A DNA stretch of 64,000 nucleotides. It comes from Branchiostoma floridae (lineage: Eukaryota; Chordata; Leptocardii; Amphioxiformes; Branchiostomatidae). Of this stretch, positions 1-11,285 are shown piece after piece. The notes beneath the pieces are model-generated. The model worked only from the letters and a program-made list of their open reading frames with translations. It was not told the origin of the DNA and did not search any database. Within the stretch, counting starts at the first letter, position 1. Each line of letters starts with the position of its first letter. Both the position numbers and the translations under genes were made by a program. The DNA lies in assembly GCF_000003815.2 (NCBI RefSeq), contig NC_049983.1:2260497-2324496 (forward strand). The letters are read 5' to 3'.

Positions 1-217
1 ATTCAAGTTTTAGAGGAAACAGTTTGAGTTTGACATTAAACAGCAGCTATGCCAAAGGAGAAAAGGGGGAAGTATACAGATTGAACATACACATGATGCA
101 GATGGCAACTTGCACACAGAGACCTCTACAGTACACATGCCTTGCTGTCCAAAATATGATGTACTGCTATATATATAGGTCTGGACCTGGACCTGATCCT
201 CTGTACTTGAACCATGG
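1..217. other. unassigned AT-rich sequence at window edge
   Basis: No exon with convincing splice sites or protein similarity is visible. A short run of the type CTGGACCTGGACCTGATCC near 181 resembles low-complexity CTGGACCTG tracts seen again near 13990 and 35600. Confidence 0.3.
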
Positions 218-372
218 TGTCATCCTGACTGTGGTGTCATTGGTGACCCAGAACCCAGAGGTCCTTGGTTTTAATCCCCTGACATGCCACTGATGTTGTG
301 CCCTTGGGAAAGGCATTTGACATAATGATTACTTTCCTCACTTCACATAGGTGGAAATGGGTATCTACATGT
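218..372 (+). mobile_element. SINE-like fragment (tRNA-derived type)
   Basis: The stretch contains a B-box-like sequence GGTTTTAATCC near 267, followed by TGTTGTGCCCTTGGGAAAGG and a run ending in AAATGGGTATCT. From memory this body is typical of abundant SINE-type repeats in invertebrate deuterostome genomes. The A box is unclear and no target duplication was found. A related tail (TACCTGACTTCGGTCTGGGAGG) recurs near 48742. Family assignment is inference. Confidence 0.4.
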
Positions 373-2999
373 AAATGTTGTTAAGTACTTTAGTACATCC
401 CTCTGATAAGAATTCAATGTTAAATGGGGCCCCAGTGTTTAAAAAGGGCCACACCTCATTCATGTTAAAAGAACCCACCACACAGAGTAGGTGTATGATT
501 GGTTACAAAAATACAGTCCAATGGCTGCACCTGCATGGGGCAATTCTTGTATTTGTTGCCTGAATAAGTGCTGCTTGGCAGCTACTCTAGACCCTTGCTA
601 TTTGCTTATGCCTGCCCTACCAATCGTAAGCTCCTCGGCTCCGAAGATATAGCTAGGCCTACCCAATATTGATAACAACATATACTTGGATTTTCTGTAC
701 CTGTACCCACTGCTGTGCATGGCTGTACATATAATGATATGGTATCATATAACATTATGATATGCACCAAATCAGTTCTAATTGCTCCATCTATCTATGA
801 GATGTTATAGTAGTATTGTAATATATGACATATACCTGGCTGGGTTGCGATAACATTCAATACTGTAAATGAGACCGGGTGATAAGTTGCACTATCACAA
901 CAATCTTTATTGACACGACAAAAGTACAGCGACTTTCGTAAAGTCTATCACATGCATATGAGGTTCTACTGTATCACAAGGGCCTCCATAGAATGCAGTT
1001 CACATGTGCCTGGTCAAAAATTCAAATACTGGATTCAAACATTGGAATTGCTGTTGGTACAATTTTGTTAGAGGACACTTCTTGTCAGGAGTATTTTGAA
1101 ACTTTGCATTGAAACTTGTGTTTTCTCTGCTGGATATGAAATAAATGAAACACTGTCAGGACCGTGAACTCTACATCACTCTCCATCTCAACCCTCCAAC
1201 CTCAGGCAATCCTACACTGTTACTCTAAGGCTGGTACTTGTGTGATTTTTTCCCCTTCTTTATTTGCTAGCTAATAACTGGTAATACTTATTTAATCCTG
1301 TTCAATCTCGATAATTTTGTATCTAATATTGGTAGGGAGTGCCAAAACAGAGGGCCAAAGTACAACAATTCCCAGGCTTCATTATTTTATTCAACGTCCT
1401 TGATCAGTGTCCTCAAAACTTGCAAGACATTCTGTACAGTGTGTTTTACATCTTCTTCCAACAGTGGAATATTTCAAACCTAGAATTATGGATCAATGTC
1501 AGTGTCATCAGCAACATTAATTATAGGCTCAAAGCAATGTAACACATTAGTGTGCCAGACAGTCTTCAGTATGTCTTTGTATTTGCCAGTTTGTTTACTA
1601 GTACTAAAGTATAACTCACAGTCTTCTTCTTCTTTAGTGTCATCGCTACACTTTTCTGCTCATCGCTACACTTTTCTGCTCACAGTACCACACAATATAA
1701 CTGCTTCCAAGAAGGTTAACCTCCTTGCTGCTTCCATCTTTCTTTTTTATATTTTTTTAATGGTGTCGTTAAATGCAAGGCTATTGTAGGCCATCTCTAG
1801 GGACTGAAGTAAGGCCATGTTGATGTATAGATGGGTATTGTATACTTTATCCACACAAGGAGTAACTGTTCTTTCTGTGACTTTTGTATGATGCAGCAAT
1901 TTTGATTGATTCTATGATTGCTTGCAGTAAGAAGCAATATTGGAGCAGTGTCAGAACAGTCATAGCTGTAACTTTCCTGTAGGGCTGTGGACCTAAATAC
2001 TTGTGCTTGCATAGTCTGAACTGTACCTGTAAAATTGACGAGGTAATGGCCTGGACCTGTTCCTGTGCCTAAACAAACTAAAGAACTTCAATATTGACAT
2101 GGTTGTTAACTATCTTATACCTTTCAATGAAGTGGGCAGCACCTCCTCCTGTTTGAGAGAAAAGGTCACTTTAGCTTCAATTGTATTTGTGTTTATCTCT
2201 AGAATTGCATCTGTAGATGTTGATATGTGCACCCGTAGACAGCTGCCAGCTATACTGCATGGGTCCCTCTAATGGTTGTATCCAAAACTCTGAGTGACAG
2301 TAATCCAAAACAGTGATTCTACTAGTTAATCATGGTCAATATTGACTGAAGGAAGCATGCGGATGAACCAGCACCTTATAACATAAGTTATAGACTTAAT
2401 ATTGTCAGGCAATGGCTGGAATTGTCTGAGGTGTCTAACCAGTAATGTACATATACATAATTGATGTGAGCGTACAACAACAGATTGTTGGAGACTGTTG
2501 GAGGTGGGGCCTAACATTTTTGCAGCCAGCGGCAATGCCTTATGCCAGCTTTCTTCCATGGTTCCATGGACGGACCTTTTAACCCAGCCCTTCCAAAGGC
2601 CCTTCTTTCCTTGCCGAGTTTCATTGCTTAGTTAGACAATGGTACATTCCAGGCGAGTATTTAAACTCTCTTCTAGACGCATGTTACTGTATGTGGTCCA
2701 GCGTAATAAATCTACGCTTTAACTCACCATGTTTATATAAAGATATATCACAAATTAATGCATATTCAATAATGCATATTCATTGTGGGTCAAAAGTTTT
2801 ACAAAACCTGTTTAATGTGCCAATAATTCATGTGACATAAATTATGATAATAAGGTAAATTTCCAATATCCCCTTTTGCTGCATTTCCTACCGAAGTTGT
2901 AGGTGTCGCTCTCAGCAGTTCAGTCATAAAATACGCGGCAATGCACAGCTTTTCTTAAAAGATTTCTTGTTTAAATAATATTTGCATAGCTCGATGATC
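373..2999. other. intergenic or intronic sequence, no gene recognised
   Basis: Short open frames here (for example 375-563, 1339-1542, 1496-1789) have no recognisable domain and no supporting splice signals. A short 22-bp direct duplication (TCATCGCTACACTTTTCTGC twice) sits at 1640-1680. Near 906-960 a run beginning CAATCTTTATTGACACGAC looks like the reversed 3' end of a retroelement or transcript, but nothing further supports it. Confidence 0.3.
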
Positions 3000-4260
3000 T
3001 GTATACTTGGTCAGTACTGTGCAGATAACATATGAATGGCTTGATGATCTGTATACGAGGTCAGTACTAGTACTATACTATACCGTATAGTACTAGCACT
3101 GACCTCGTATACAGACCAGCAAGTAGTACAGGTAACATATGGATGGCTTGCTGGTATGTATACCAGGTCAGTACTGTACAGGTAACATACAAATGGCTTG
3201 ATGATCTGTATACCAGGTCAGTACTATACAGGTAACATATGGATGGCTTGCTGGTCTGTTAATAATATCAGAGGTCAGTACTACAAATATGGATGGCTTG
3301 CTGGTCTGTATACCAGGTTAGTACTACACATATGGATGGCTTGCTGGTCTGTATACCAGGTCAGTACTACACATATGGATGGCTTGCTGGTCAGACCAGG
3401 TTAGTGCTACACATATGGATGGCTTGCTGGTCTGTATACCAGGTTAGTACTACACATATGGATGGCTTGCTGGTCCTTATACCAGGTCAGTACTACACAT
3501 ATGGATGGCTTGCTGTTCTGTATACCAGGTCAGTACTACATGTACACATATGGATGGCTTGCTGGTCTATATACCAGGTTAGTACTACACATATGGATGG
3601 CTTGCTGGTCTGTATACCAGGTTAGTACTACACATATGGATGGCTTGCTGTTATGTATACCAGGTCAGTACTACACATATGGATGGCCTGCTGGTCTGTA
3701 TACCAGGTTAGTACTACACATATGGATGGCTTGCTGTTATGTATACCAGGTCAGTACTACACATATGGATGGCTTGCTGGTCTGTATACCAGGTTAGTAC
3801 TACACATATGGATGGCTTGCTGTTATGTATACCAGGTCAGTACTACACATATGGATGGCTTGCTGGTCTGTATACCAGGTTAGTACTACACATATGGATG
3901 GCTTGCTGGTCCTTATAGTTATACCAGGTTAGTACTATACACTAACACAGTGACTATATAAGGATGGCTTGCTGGTCTGTATACCACGTTAGTACTATAC
4001 AGGTAACATATGGATGGCTTGCTGGTCTGTATATCAGGTCAGTACATGTACAGGTGTGAATAATCTATGGCTTGCTGGTCTGCATACCAAGTAAGTATTG
4101 TAAAGGTATGGCTTGTTGGTCTGTATATACGGTACATGTAAGTACTGTACAGGTAAGACGTGCATGGCTTGTTGGTCTTGATACCCGGTAAGTACCATAC
4201 AGGTAATGTAGGCATTGTTGGTCTGGATACCCAGTAAGGTACCATACAGGTGAAATTTAT
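3000..4260. repeat. 43-bp minisatellite
   Basis: About 25 tandem copies of a 43-bp unit built from GGATGGCTTGCTGGTCTG, TATACCAGGT, TAGTACTACACAT. Copies are cleanest at 3285-3930 and diverge on both sides; flank copies carry an extra ACAGGTAACATA segment, and single units have small insertions (for example near 3540 and 3917). Each unit holds three palindromic hexamers: GTATAC, AGTACT and CATATG. Because 43 is not a multiple of three and the unit has no stop, all three forward frames stay open, which produces spurious open frames. Confidence 0.95.
3049..3114. repeat. near-perfect 29-bp inverted repeat (hairpin) at the head of the minisatellite
   Basis: Arms 3049-3077 and 3086-3114 are reverse complements over 29 bases with one mismatch, separated by 8 bases. 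The outer part of each arm (CTGTATACGAGGTCAGT) is the same GTATAC-AGGTCAGTA text that forms the core of the tandem units downstream, so the hairpin is one array unit joined to an inverted copy of itself. Confidence 0.85.
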
Positions 4261-4466
4261 ATGGTTCCTTGATCTAGTTAGACACCAGCTAAAGTACCAA
4301 ACAGTTAATATTTGTTTTGGTCTAGAGAGGGGTTAGGTAAGGTGCATGTATTTTATTGGTTCATGACATAATTTACAAGTATGAGAACAAGGTAAATGGT
4401 CTTGACATCTCCATGGGTGTTACATGTTTGACAATCACTGAGAACATTTTTTTATTTTTTTTTCAG

Positions 4467-4559
4467 TTCATTGATGTCTGGAAATGTGAACTGGCAGAAG
4501 TAGGGAAGCTGATTCCACAGCAGAAGATGAAGCTCATCATGCATCACTGCTGTCCGTTT
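4467..4559 (+). CDS. candidate internal coding exon, RRP1/Nop52-like
   Basis: A strong polypyrimidine tract and TTTCAG (acceptor ending 4466) precede a 93-bp phase-0 open stretch beginning FIDVWKCELAEVGKL and ending before GTATAG (possible donor at 4560). The pattern FID-x5-ELA-x-VG followed by an amphipathic segment ending in CCPF resembles the RRP1/Nop52 ribosomal-RNA-processing family, where a similar FIDxxxxELAxVG segment precedes an FC-containing helix. This is recognition by eye on 31 residues. No partner exon was found upstream in the minisatellite or downstream to 6.3 kb, so it could be an isolated relic. If the donor is not used the frame stops at 4565. Confidence 0.35.
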
Positions 4560-6326
4560 GTATAGAGTCAACATCCTTGGTCTGACTGAAGACTACATGG
4601 CATATAGAAAAATATGACATTGTGATTGTCAGGTAGATTGGTTGAAAATACGGTGTCCTGATGAATTGTAGAATGTTTCCGAATAAGTCTCCTGACTAAA
4701 GCATATACTTGTCGTGAATGTACAATGTACATGTATTTTGTATTTATATGTAGCACAATAAGTCTGCTAATACTAAGTGTTATGTGAGTTTGCTTCTCCG
4801 ATTGGAGTACCGCATATACCTGTATTTTTCGACAGTTTGATATGCAATTAAAAAAAAAAACTGATCAAAACTAAACTACACCTGATAACTCTATTGTTTC
4901 AAATTTCTTTTGTGTGCAGTGTGTCCTAATTATAGGTTCATATTTCGATGATGCCTGAAAAATATACATCCTTGAATCTGTACATCTGCAATCACTGTAT
5001 ATATGTAAAAGTTTGGGACCGAATCTGTAAGCAGCTTGACCTACATTTGTGTATATAGCTACAGTACAATGTGAACTAGGCAGGATTGTCTTGAGGAAGG
5101 TGACAGACGTTTAGACGTTTACCGAAATGTTGGTGTGAAATAAAGAAAGAGTTGACTAATGTTAATAAAAGAGCCTGTCATTCATGCATTTTCATATCAT
5201 AGACTCTGATTGGGCAGAATCATTTTGTTTTATTTCAAAGATATTGGTGGATTGGCCTATTGTCATCATTGATTCACTTTATCCATGTTATCTGTATTGT
5301 GTTTGTGAGCTTATGTGTATACATGTGTGTGGAGGATGGGTCAGATTACCTGACCTGATTCTGAAAGTCAAATAAAACTGAACAAAGTACAATATATCAA
5401 CATTTTTATCCAGATATCCTAGTGGGCAAAAAGGGGTTGAATAAAGTAAATCTGATTGCCTCAATCAAATATGACATGACTCTCTTCTATCTGTACCTGT
5501 TGGTCCTGTTTTAGGACAATAAATTTCTTACTTTCCTGACTTAACCATGAACTTGGTATCAGATGGAAAAAATTGTGCAACATTCAAATACATTTAACTA
5601 TTGGTTTGACTTGAGAATCTTCTCACCAAGAAACCCTTACAGTCATTATACTTGTTTAATAAACCCAAACGTGTCAACTAGACATTTTGAGGTTTCGGAT
5701 CTGAGCTCAAACCTCTGGATCTAAACCTGGTACCAGTGTTTTGAAAACCTGCGGAGGTGAGTTGGGCGATGCCCCATGTATTAGAAACCACTGATTGCCA
5801 AGTTACCCCGTGACAAGAAACTTGATACTAATCCATGATAGCAATTTACATTATTACTTCGTAAGCATTTATGAATATTTCAGCCAAATTTGAAAGAAAT
5901 ACGATTCTAATACGAGACATGAAATCTACACCATCCATAGTCCGCATGCATTCTTCTGAGTTGATAGGAACCACAGCTGTACTGTAGTGCGACATTCCTT
6001 ATCATACAAATAATAATATTTAATTTTTCTTTCTGGTTAAAAACAAAACAACTCGCAACGGTTGTCTAATATCCTGATCCATCTGTGTTGCGTGAAATTT
6101 TGCTCTTACGAACGGTTATTATGCTGGAAGATACTGAGTCCATTACTTGTCGATGTCATTAGTTGAATCCTTTACCACAGAAAAGTTCAAACCCGGAAAA
6201 GACATACAAAAATGATGTCGGATTTTTATCGTGAAATAGAAATAAATTTCCATATAACTATGTTAAGGGTATTTCGACAGTATAAACACTTCGTTTGTGA
6301 GTGGTTACACTATGTATTTTAACTTT
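4560..6326. other. noncoding stretch with a Penelope-like 3' end motif
   Basis: No gene recognised. At 5090-5150 the text CTTGAGGAAGGTGACAGACG, then TTTACCGAAATGTTGG and GTGAAATAAAG resembles the 3' end of Penelope-like elements, which often carry a CTGANGA...GAAA hammerhead-type core; here the first core base is changed. The remainder is AT-rich unique-looking sequence. Confidence 0.3.
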
Positions 6327-7310
6327 GACCGCCTTGAATACAATATATATCCTAACCCTAACCCCAGCAATTAGAGTTAGGGATTAAAGACTCATATCTC
6401 CACAACAAAGCATGCAATTTCAAAACGGATTTCAGATTACAAGTACCCACAAAAAGACCTTTCTAATAATACCAATTTCGACCGCCTTGAATACAATGTA
6501 TACCCTAACCCTAGCCCTTACCGTAACCCTAGCCATAACCCTAACCCTAGCAATTAGGGTTAGGGGAGCAAGGGGATTAAACACTCATATCTCCGCAACA
6601 GAGAACGCAATTTCAAAATAGATTTCAGATTTCAAGTACCCACCAAAAGACCTTTCTAATCATACCAAGTTTGACCGCCTTGAATACAATGTATACCCTA
6701 ACCCTAGCCCTAACTCTGACCCTAGCCCTAACCCTAACCCTAACCCTAGCAATTAAGGTTAGGGGACCAAGGGGATTAAACACTCATATCTCCGCAACAG
6801 AGAACGCAATTTCAAAACGAATTTCAGATTACAAGTACCCACCAAAAGACCTTTCTAATCATACCAAGTTTGACCGCCTTGAATACAATGTATACCCTAA
6901 CCCTAGCCCTTACCATAACCCTAGCCCTAACCCTAACCCTTACCGTAACCCTAACCCTAACGCTAACCCTAGCAATTAGGGTTAGGGATTAAACACTCAT
7001 ATCTCCGCAACAGAGAAAGCAATTTCAAAACGGATTTCAGATTACAAGTACCCACCAAAAGACCTTTCTAATCATACCAAGTTTGACCGCCTTGAATACA
7101 ATGTATACCCTAACCCTAGCCCTTACCGTAACCCTAGCCCTAACTCTAACCCTAACCCTAGCAATTAGGGTTAGGGGAGCAAGGGGATTAAACACTCATA
7201 TCTCCGCAACAGAGAACGCAATTTCAAGAACGGATTTCAGATTACAAGTACCCACCAAAAGACCTTTCTAATCATACCAAGTTTGACCGCCTTGAATACA
7301 CTATAGCCCC
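6327..7310. repeat. approximately 200-bp satellite with interstitial telomere-type motifs
   Basis: Units start at GACCGCCTTGAATACAATGT at 6327, 6480, 6673, 6872, 7085 and 7285, giving periods of 153, 193, 199, 213 and 200 bp. Each unit has a run of CCCTAA/CCCTAG variants followed by GCAATTAGGGTTAGGGG, so the telomere-type run folds back on itself as a hairpin around a GCAAT loop. The second half (CTCATATCTCCGCAACAGAG, then AATTTCAAAACGGATTTCAG) is well conserved. The length variation is almost all in the CCCTAA runs. Weak open frames here are repeat artefacts. Confidence 0.9.
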
Positions 7311-7984
7311 AACCTTAGCAATTATGGTTACGGCAAAATGAAGGCGCGCTCCGCCGCAATGTTTCACATGGACATTTCTAGTTCGATTTTAACCTTACAT
7401 GATGGACGGGTGTTTTCCTTCATAAGACGAAGACGAAGAAATATTTGTCAGAGAAATTTTCACCACGATAGGCTAATATGGTGATCTATATGCCCCTTTG
7501 TAAGTTATGATCTCCCGTCAATCTACTTTAAGATATAAGCAATTGATCTTTCTTCATTTTTGCCCGAACTATACCTGTACAGCACCGTTACGATTCTCTT
7601 TATTTTTATCGAGTTTAAGATTCTTCTATTCACCAATAATGATTTGCACAATTAGCAAGCATAGGTATGTTGATATTCCAATTGTGAAATTGCCTTCAGA
7701 AAGCGTTTTGATGAATTTATTCATAAGCAACAAAAAGAATTATATACATTAGCGATAGTCTATTACTAGCTAGCGACATTTAGCGGTACTGTAGAATGTG
7801 CCCAAGCGTGGTGTGTCATCAACGTATTCGGGCGAGTTTTGAAGCCTACTCAATTATGATGATCAACAGTATGAGTAATAATTTCATTAATTTTTTTCAA
7901 GTCTTTTCATGTAATTTGAACAACTGAAAGGACTTCCATTTATTTAAGTCCAGTTATGGAAAACAATAGAATCATTCAATTTCC
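7311..7984. other. noncoding, nothing recognised
   Basis: AT-rich sequence after the satellite. The 81-codon open frame at 7507-7752 has no recognisable domain. Confidence 0.3.
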
Positions 7985-8345
7985 TGATTGATTATGCAAA
8001 TCAAGTCCTCATTTGCATAATATGTAAATCATTATGAGAATCTTTGCCTAAGCAACCTGCACGCCTAAAATGATGGAAATACGCTGTTCCTCTCTTCAGT
8101 TATACTCTTCGGAATGACAAAATCACCCCTGTAGTTCCAAAATCACACGTTAGGGAGCTCAAACCTGCCCCACCTTGTCCTGCCATAAAAAGCTATCTGC
8201 CACCCAAATGCCAAGGCCATACAGTGTCCGTGACAAATGATGCATTGAAAAAACTGATATGATTAATATATTCTTATTTATCATGCAAATGATACCCGTT
8301 TTGCATAATTCATATTTCATTTTGTATATTTTGGCCTAAGCTACA
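7985..8345. repeat. two diverged copies of an octamer-pair repeat
   Basis: Two modules about 290 bp apart (7990-8065 and 8284-8345) share the layout ATGCAAAT, a 10-14 bp spacer, then inverted TTTGCATAAT, an AT-rich stretch with CATT and TGCCTAAGC or GGCCTAAGC. They look like copies of one dispersed element; the paired inverted POU-type octamers are visible in both. Confidence 0.5.
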
Positions 8346-10107
8346 TGTACCTAGTAACATGTACCTACATACCAACAACATGAATCCGTTATTCGTAAAC
8401 TTATACCTATCAAGTATCAAACCAATCCAGCCAGCCGTTATCTTCTTTACACACACACACAAAGACTAAGTAAAAATATAACCTCCATGAATATATTATG
8501 GAGGTAATGATAATATACACAGATGTGCTAGCCAAACGTTTTGTTGATTAGAAGAGACATCACATTAAAACAACACTTTAAAGTAATTTGTAATGTCAGT
8601 TGATTCAGTGTCACTTATGCAAAAACTGTCAAACTTAAAAACTACGCATGTGGTGGCTTTGTTTTGAGCCCTTCCATCACCATGGTAAGTTAACCAACCT
8701 GATTCATCCTTAAATAAGGAATCTTGATGATGACTGCTTACCTGCCCTAAAACTATGGACTCATAAAGCTGATGACTCACTGTGTTTATCAAGACCACTG
8801 TTTATTAAATGATGACTTGATTGTAAAGTAAAGCTTGACAAAAGGGATCCAATACTTGTAAAGAAAAGGCAACACTTTTCATACAAATGGATATAATCCT
8901 TGCACATCCTTGCAAATACTTTATGTTTTGTATACATTTGCAAATAAGGAAAATTCATGAATTGCAGTTATGTAAGAAACTGATATGGAAAAATAGATCA
9001 ATCCAGATTATTCAGATTATCTTCACACAAAACAAAAGCAAAATAAAAGCTTCTTAACCATCAATTCCCTGTTCTTGTTACCCCTATCATCATGTGAGTG
9101 GCAATATTGCATAGCAAGACTGACACACTAGGCCTCATCACATACATCTTACAAATGTACATTGACAGTGACCTCATACATGTGTGTACATGGTGAAAAG
9201 CACTGCACTATAAACATGTTACGCTGGGTTTCAAAATCAATTCATCAGAAACTGCTCATATACCTATTTTTGATAGAGTATCTGAAACACACAGATCCAT
9301 AAATAGTATAATGATTCTATCCTTCCCTATAGTTGCCTTGCATTCTAAGGCTGTTCAAAGGAACAGAACATCAGAAAGTTACTGCTCCCTTTTCAATCAG
9401 TCATGCTTAAATGGACAAGTACGATTACTGACAGCATATATATTTATGGTATATAATGCAAGTAACTGTAATTGATATGCAAAATAGTTTCTCACAACAT
9501 TGCATTAATGGTGATACGTGAGGTATTTTGTATCTGCAATCCAAAGAGCATCTGAATCTGATTTATTAATAATGGCATTCTAACAATTACAGACACAGCA
9601 CACTGCATATTGTTTAATCTATATACACTTATACCAGTTGCTTAACTTTCTACAGTACAGACTGCACCTCCACATTTTTTTCTAAAGTAGGACTTGGCTG
9701 GTGTTCATGGATGACTCCTCCATGCAGAAACAGGTTAATCCATTACTGCATAATCAGCTTCTTGTCTGCTGTCATCCCATGTGTACAGATAAGACACTGG
9801 TGGCCTGACTGGGTTGAGTATCATCAGCACCTATAGCATGTGCAACACAAAAATATATATCAGTTGTGATGGACATGATTCAGTTGTCATGGACATGAAT
9901 GTGGTGTAACAGAGCTGAGAGACTGTATTGCATTATTCTTGGAGCTTATGGTAGACATAAAATGTATCAGATTATAATTAGTATCTGTGATCTATGACAA
10001 CAATAAAGACCTGCCAGTGTAAATACACTACTGAGATGTATCAATTTTCGTCTGTACTGTAGGCAGTCGTAACTAAAGCTTTTGACATTGTCCTGTGATT
10101 CATCGAA
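8346..10107. other. noncoding, no gene recognised
   Basis: Contains a short inverted repeat CCTCCAT...ATGGAGG at 8482-8504 and AT-rich sequence. Open frames at 8565-8958 on the minus strand have no recognisable domain or splice support. Confidence 0.3.
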
Positions 10108-10387
10108 CACACACACACACAAACACACATTTGCACACACATGAACACAAGCACGCACAAACACACATACTCACACAAACACGCACGAACACACACACAC
10201 ACACACACACACTCACAAACACACACACAAACACACTGACACAAACACGCATTCGCACACACATGTGCACATGCACGCACAAACACACTCACAAACACAC
10301 ACACACCTGTGCACACACACATGAACACACACATGCACAAATACACACTCACAAACACACCCACAAACACACACAAACACACACAGG

Positions 10388-10418
<31 letters not shown>

Positions 10419-10892
10419 GTATGCACAAACACACACACTCACAAACACACGCACAAACACACTGACACACACACACCCCTGTTCACACACAGACATGCAG
10501 ACATGCACATGCACGCACAAACACACTCACAGACACACACACAAACACGTTCACACATATATGCAAACACACACACATGCAGACACACACACACATACAC
10601 ACAAACACACTGACACACACACATGCAAACACACACACATGCACACATACATACACACACTCACCCAGCCAGCCACACACTCACAGACACACACACACAT
10701 ACACGCACATGCGCGCACACACAGATACACTAACTCACTCACACACATACACGTACAGACACAGATACACTCTCAGACACACACACACACACACATTCGT
10801 GCACATACACATGCACACACTCACATAGCCACACACAATGACACACATATTCACACAAACACGCACAAGCATGTGCGTGTGCACACACACTC
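10108..10892. repeat. CA-rich microsatellite and minisatellite tract
   Basis: Nearly 800 bp of imperfect (CA)n interrupted by CAAACACA, CATGCA, CGCACAAACACACTCAC and similar words. All six frames are largely open, so long Thr/His-rich and Cys/Val-rich frames are artefacts. The tract resumes weakly after the adjacent MITE (11286-11345), so the MITE interrupts it. Confidence 0.95.
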
Positions 10893-10895
10893 TTA

Positions 10896-11282
10896 GGCCT
10901 AGGAAAAAAAATGTTGTGTTTCCTGTTTCAGCCCTGAAAAAATTAGGGTCGGTAGGTAGGGATTATCTTTTTTTTTCTTGTATTCTTTTTTTAGGCTGGC
11001 CAAAACTCTAGTGATACATATTTCAATACAGTTGAACAAAGTAAACTGAAATGCAGGCGGACACTTGTCTTTTAATTTCAAACTTTAATTTTGTGCGTGA
11101 TAGATACATTCATCCTTCATTAGACAGGACAAGCAGTGTTTTACTTCAATACGGAAGCAGGCTGATTAAAAATTCTAAGTGCTATGTGACTCCACTGCCC
11201 ACCCCCAAAAAAAGTCTAGGGTCGGCAGGTTTTTTTAGGGTAGGTAGGGAAACAGGAAACACAACATTTTTTTTCCTAGGCC
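10896..11282. mobile_element. PIF/Harbinger-like MITE with TTA target duplication
   Basis: Perfect 34-bp terminal inverted repeats occupy 10896-10929 and 11249-11282, beginning GGCCTAGG, then eight A, then TGTTGTGTTTCC. A 3-bp direct repeat TTA flanks the element (10893-10895 and 11283-11285), the trinucleotide target typical of PIF/Harbinger. The 387-bp interior has no transposase and carries two same-strand copies of an AGGGTCGGYAGGT motif. It is inserted into the CA tract. Confidence 0.8.
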
Positions 11283-11285
11283 TTA

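Noticed and set aside
3198-3883. Overlapping open frames with MACWSVYQVSTTHMDGLL repeats as a coding gene
   Set aside because: All three frames give the same repeat because the 43-bp unit lacks stops; indels ignore frame.
3285-3930. CRISPR-like array
   Set aside because: The units are contiguous with no unique spacers, and the window is clearly eukaryotic.
6412-7271. Open frames rich in LTLALTLTLT as a membrane protein
   Set aside because: They are translations of CCCTAA-type runs inside a satellite.
6327-7310. A true telomere or chromosome end
   Set aside because: The runs are short, mixed with CCCTAG and CCCTTA variants, repeated inside 200-bp units, and flanked on both sides by ordinary sequence.
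10041-10896. Long Thr/His-rich and Cys/Val-rich open frames (up to 195 codons) on both strands
   Set aside because: They are translations of the imperfect CA repeat, open in all frames, with no splice signals or domains.
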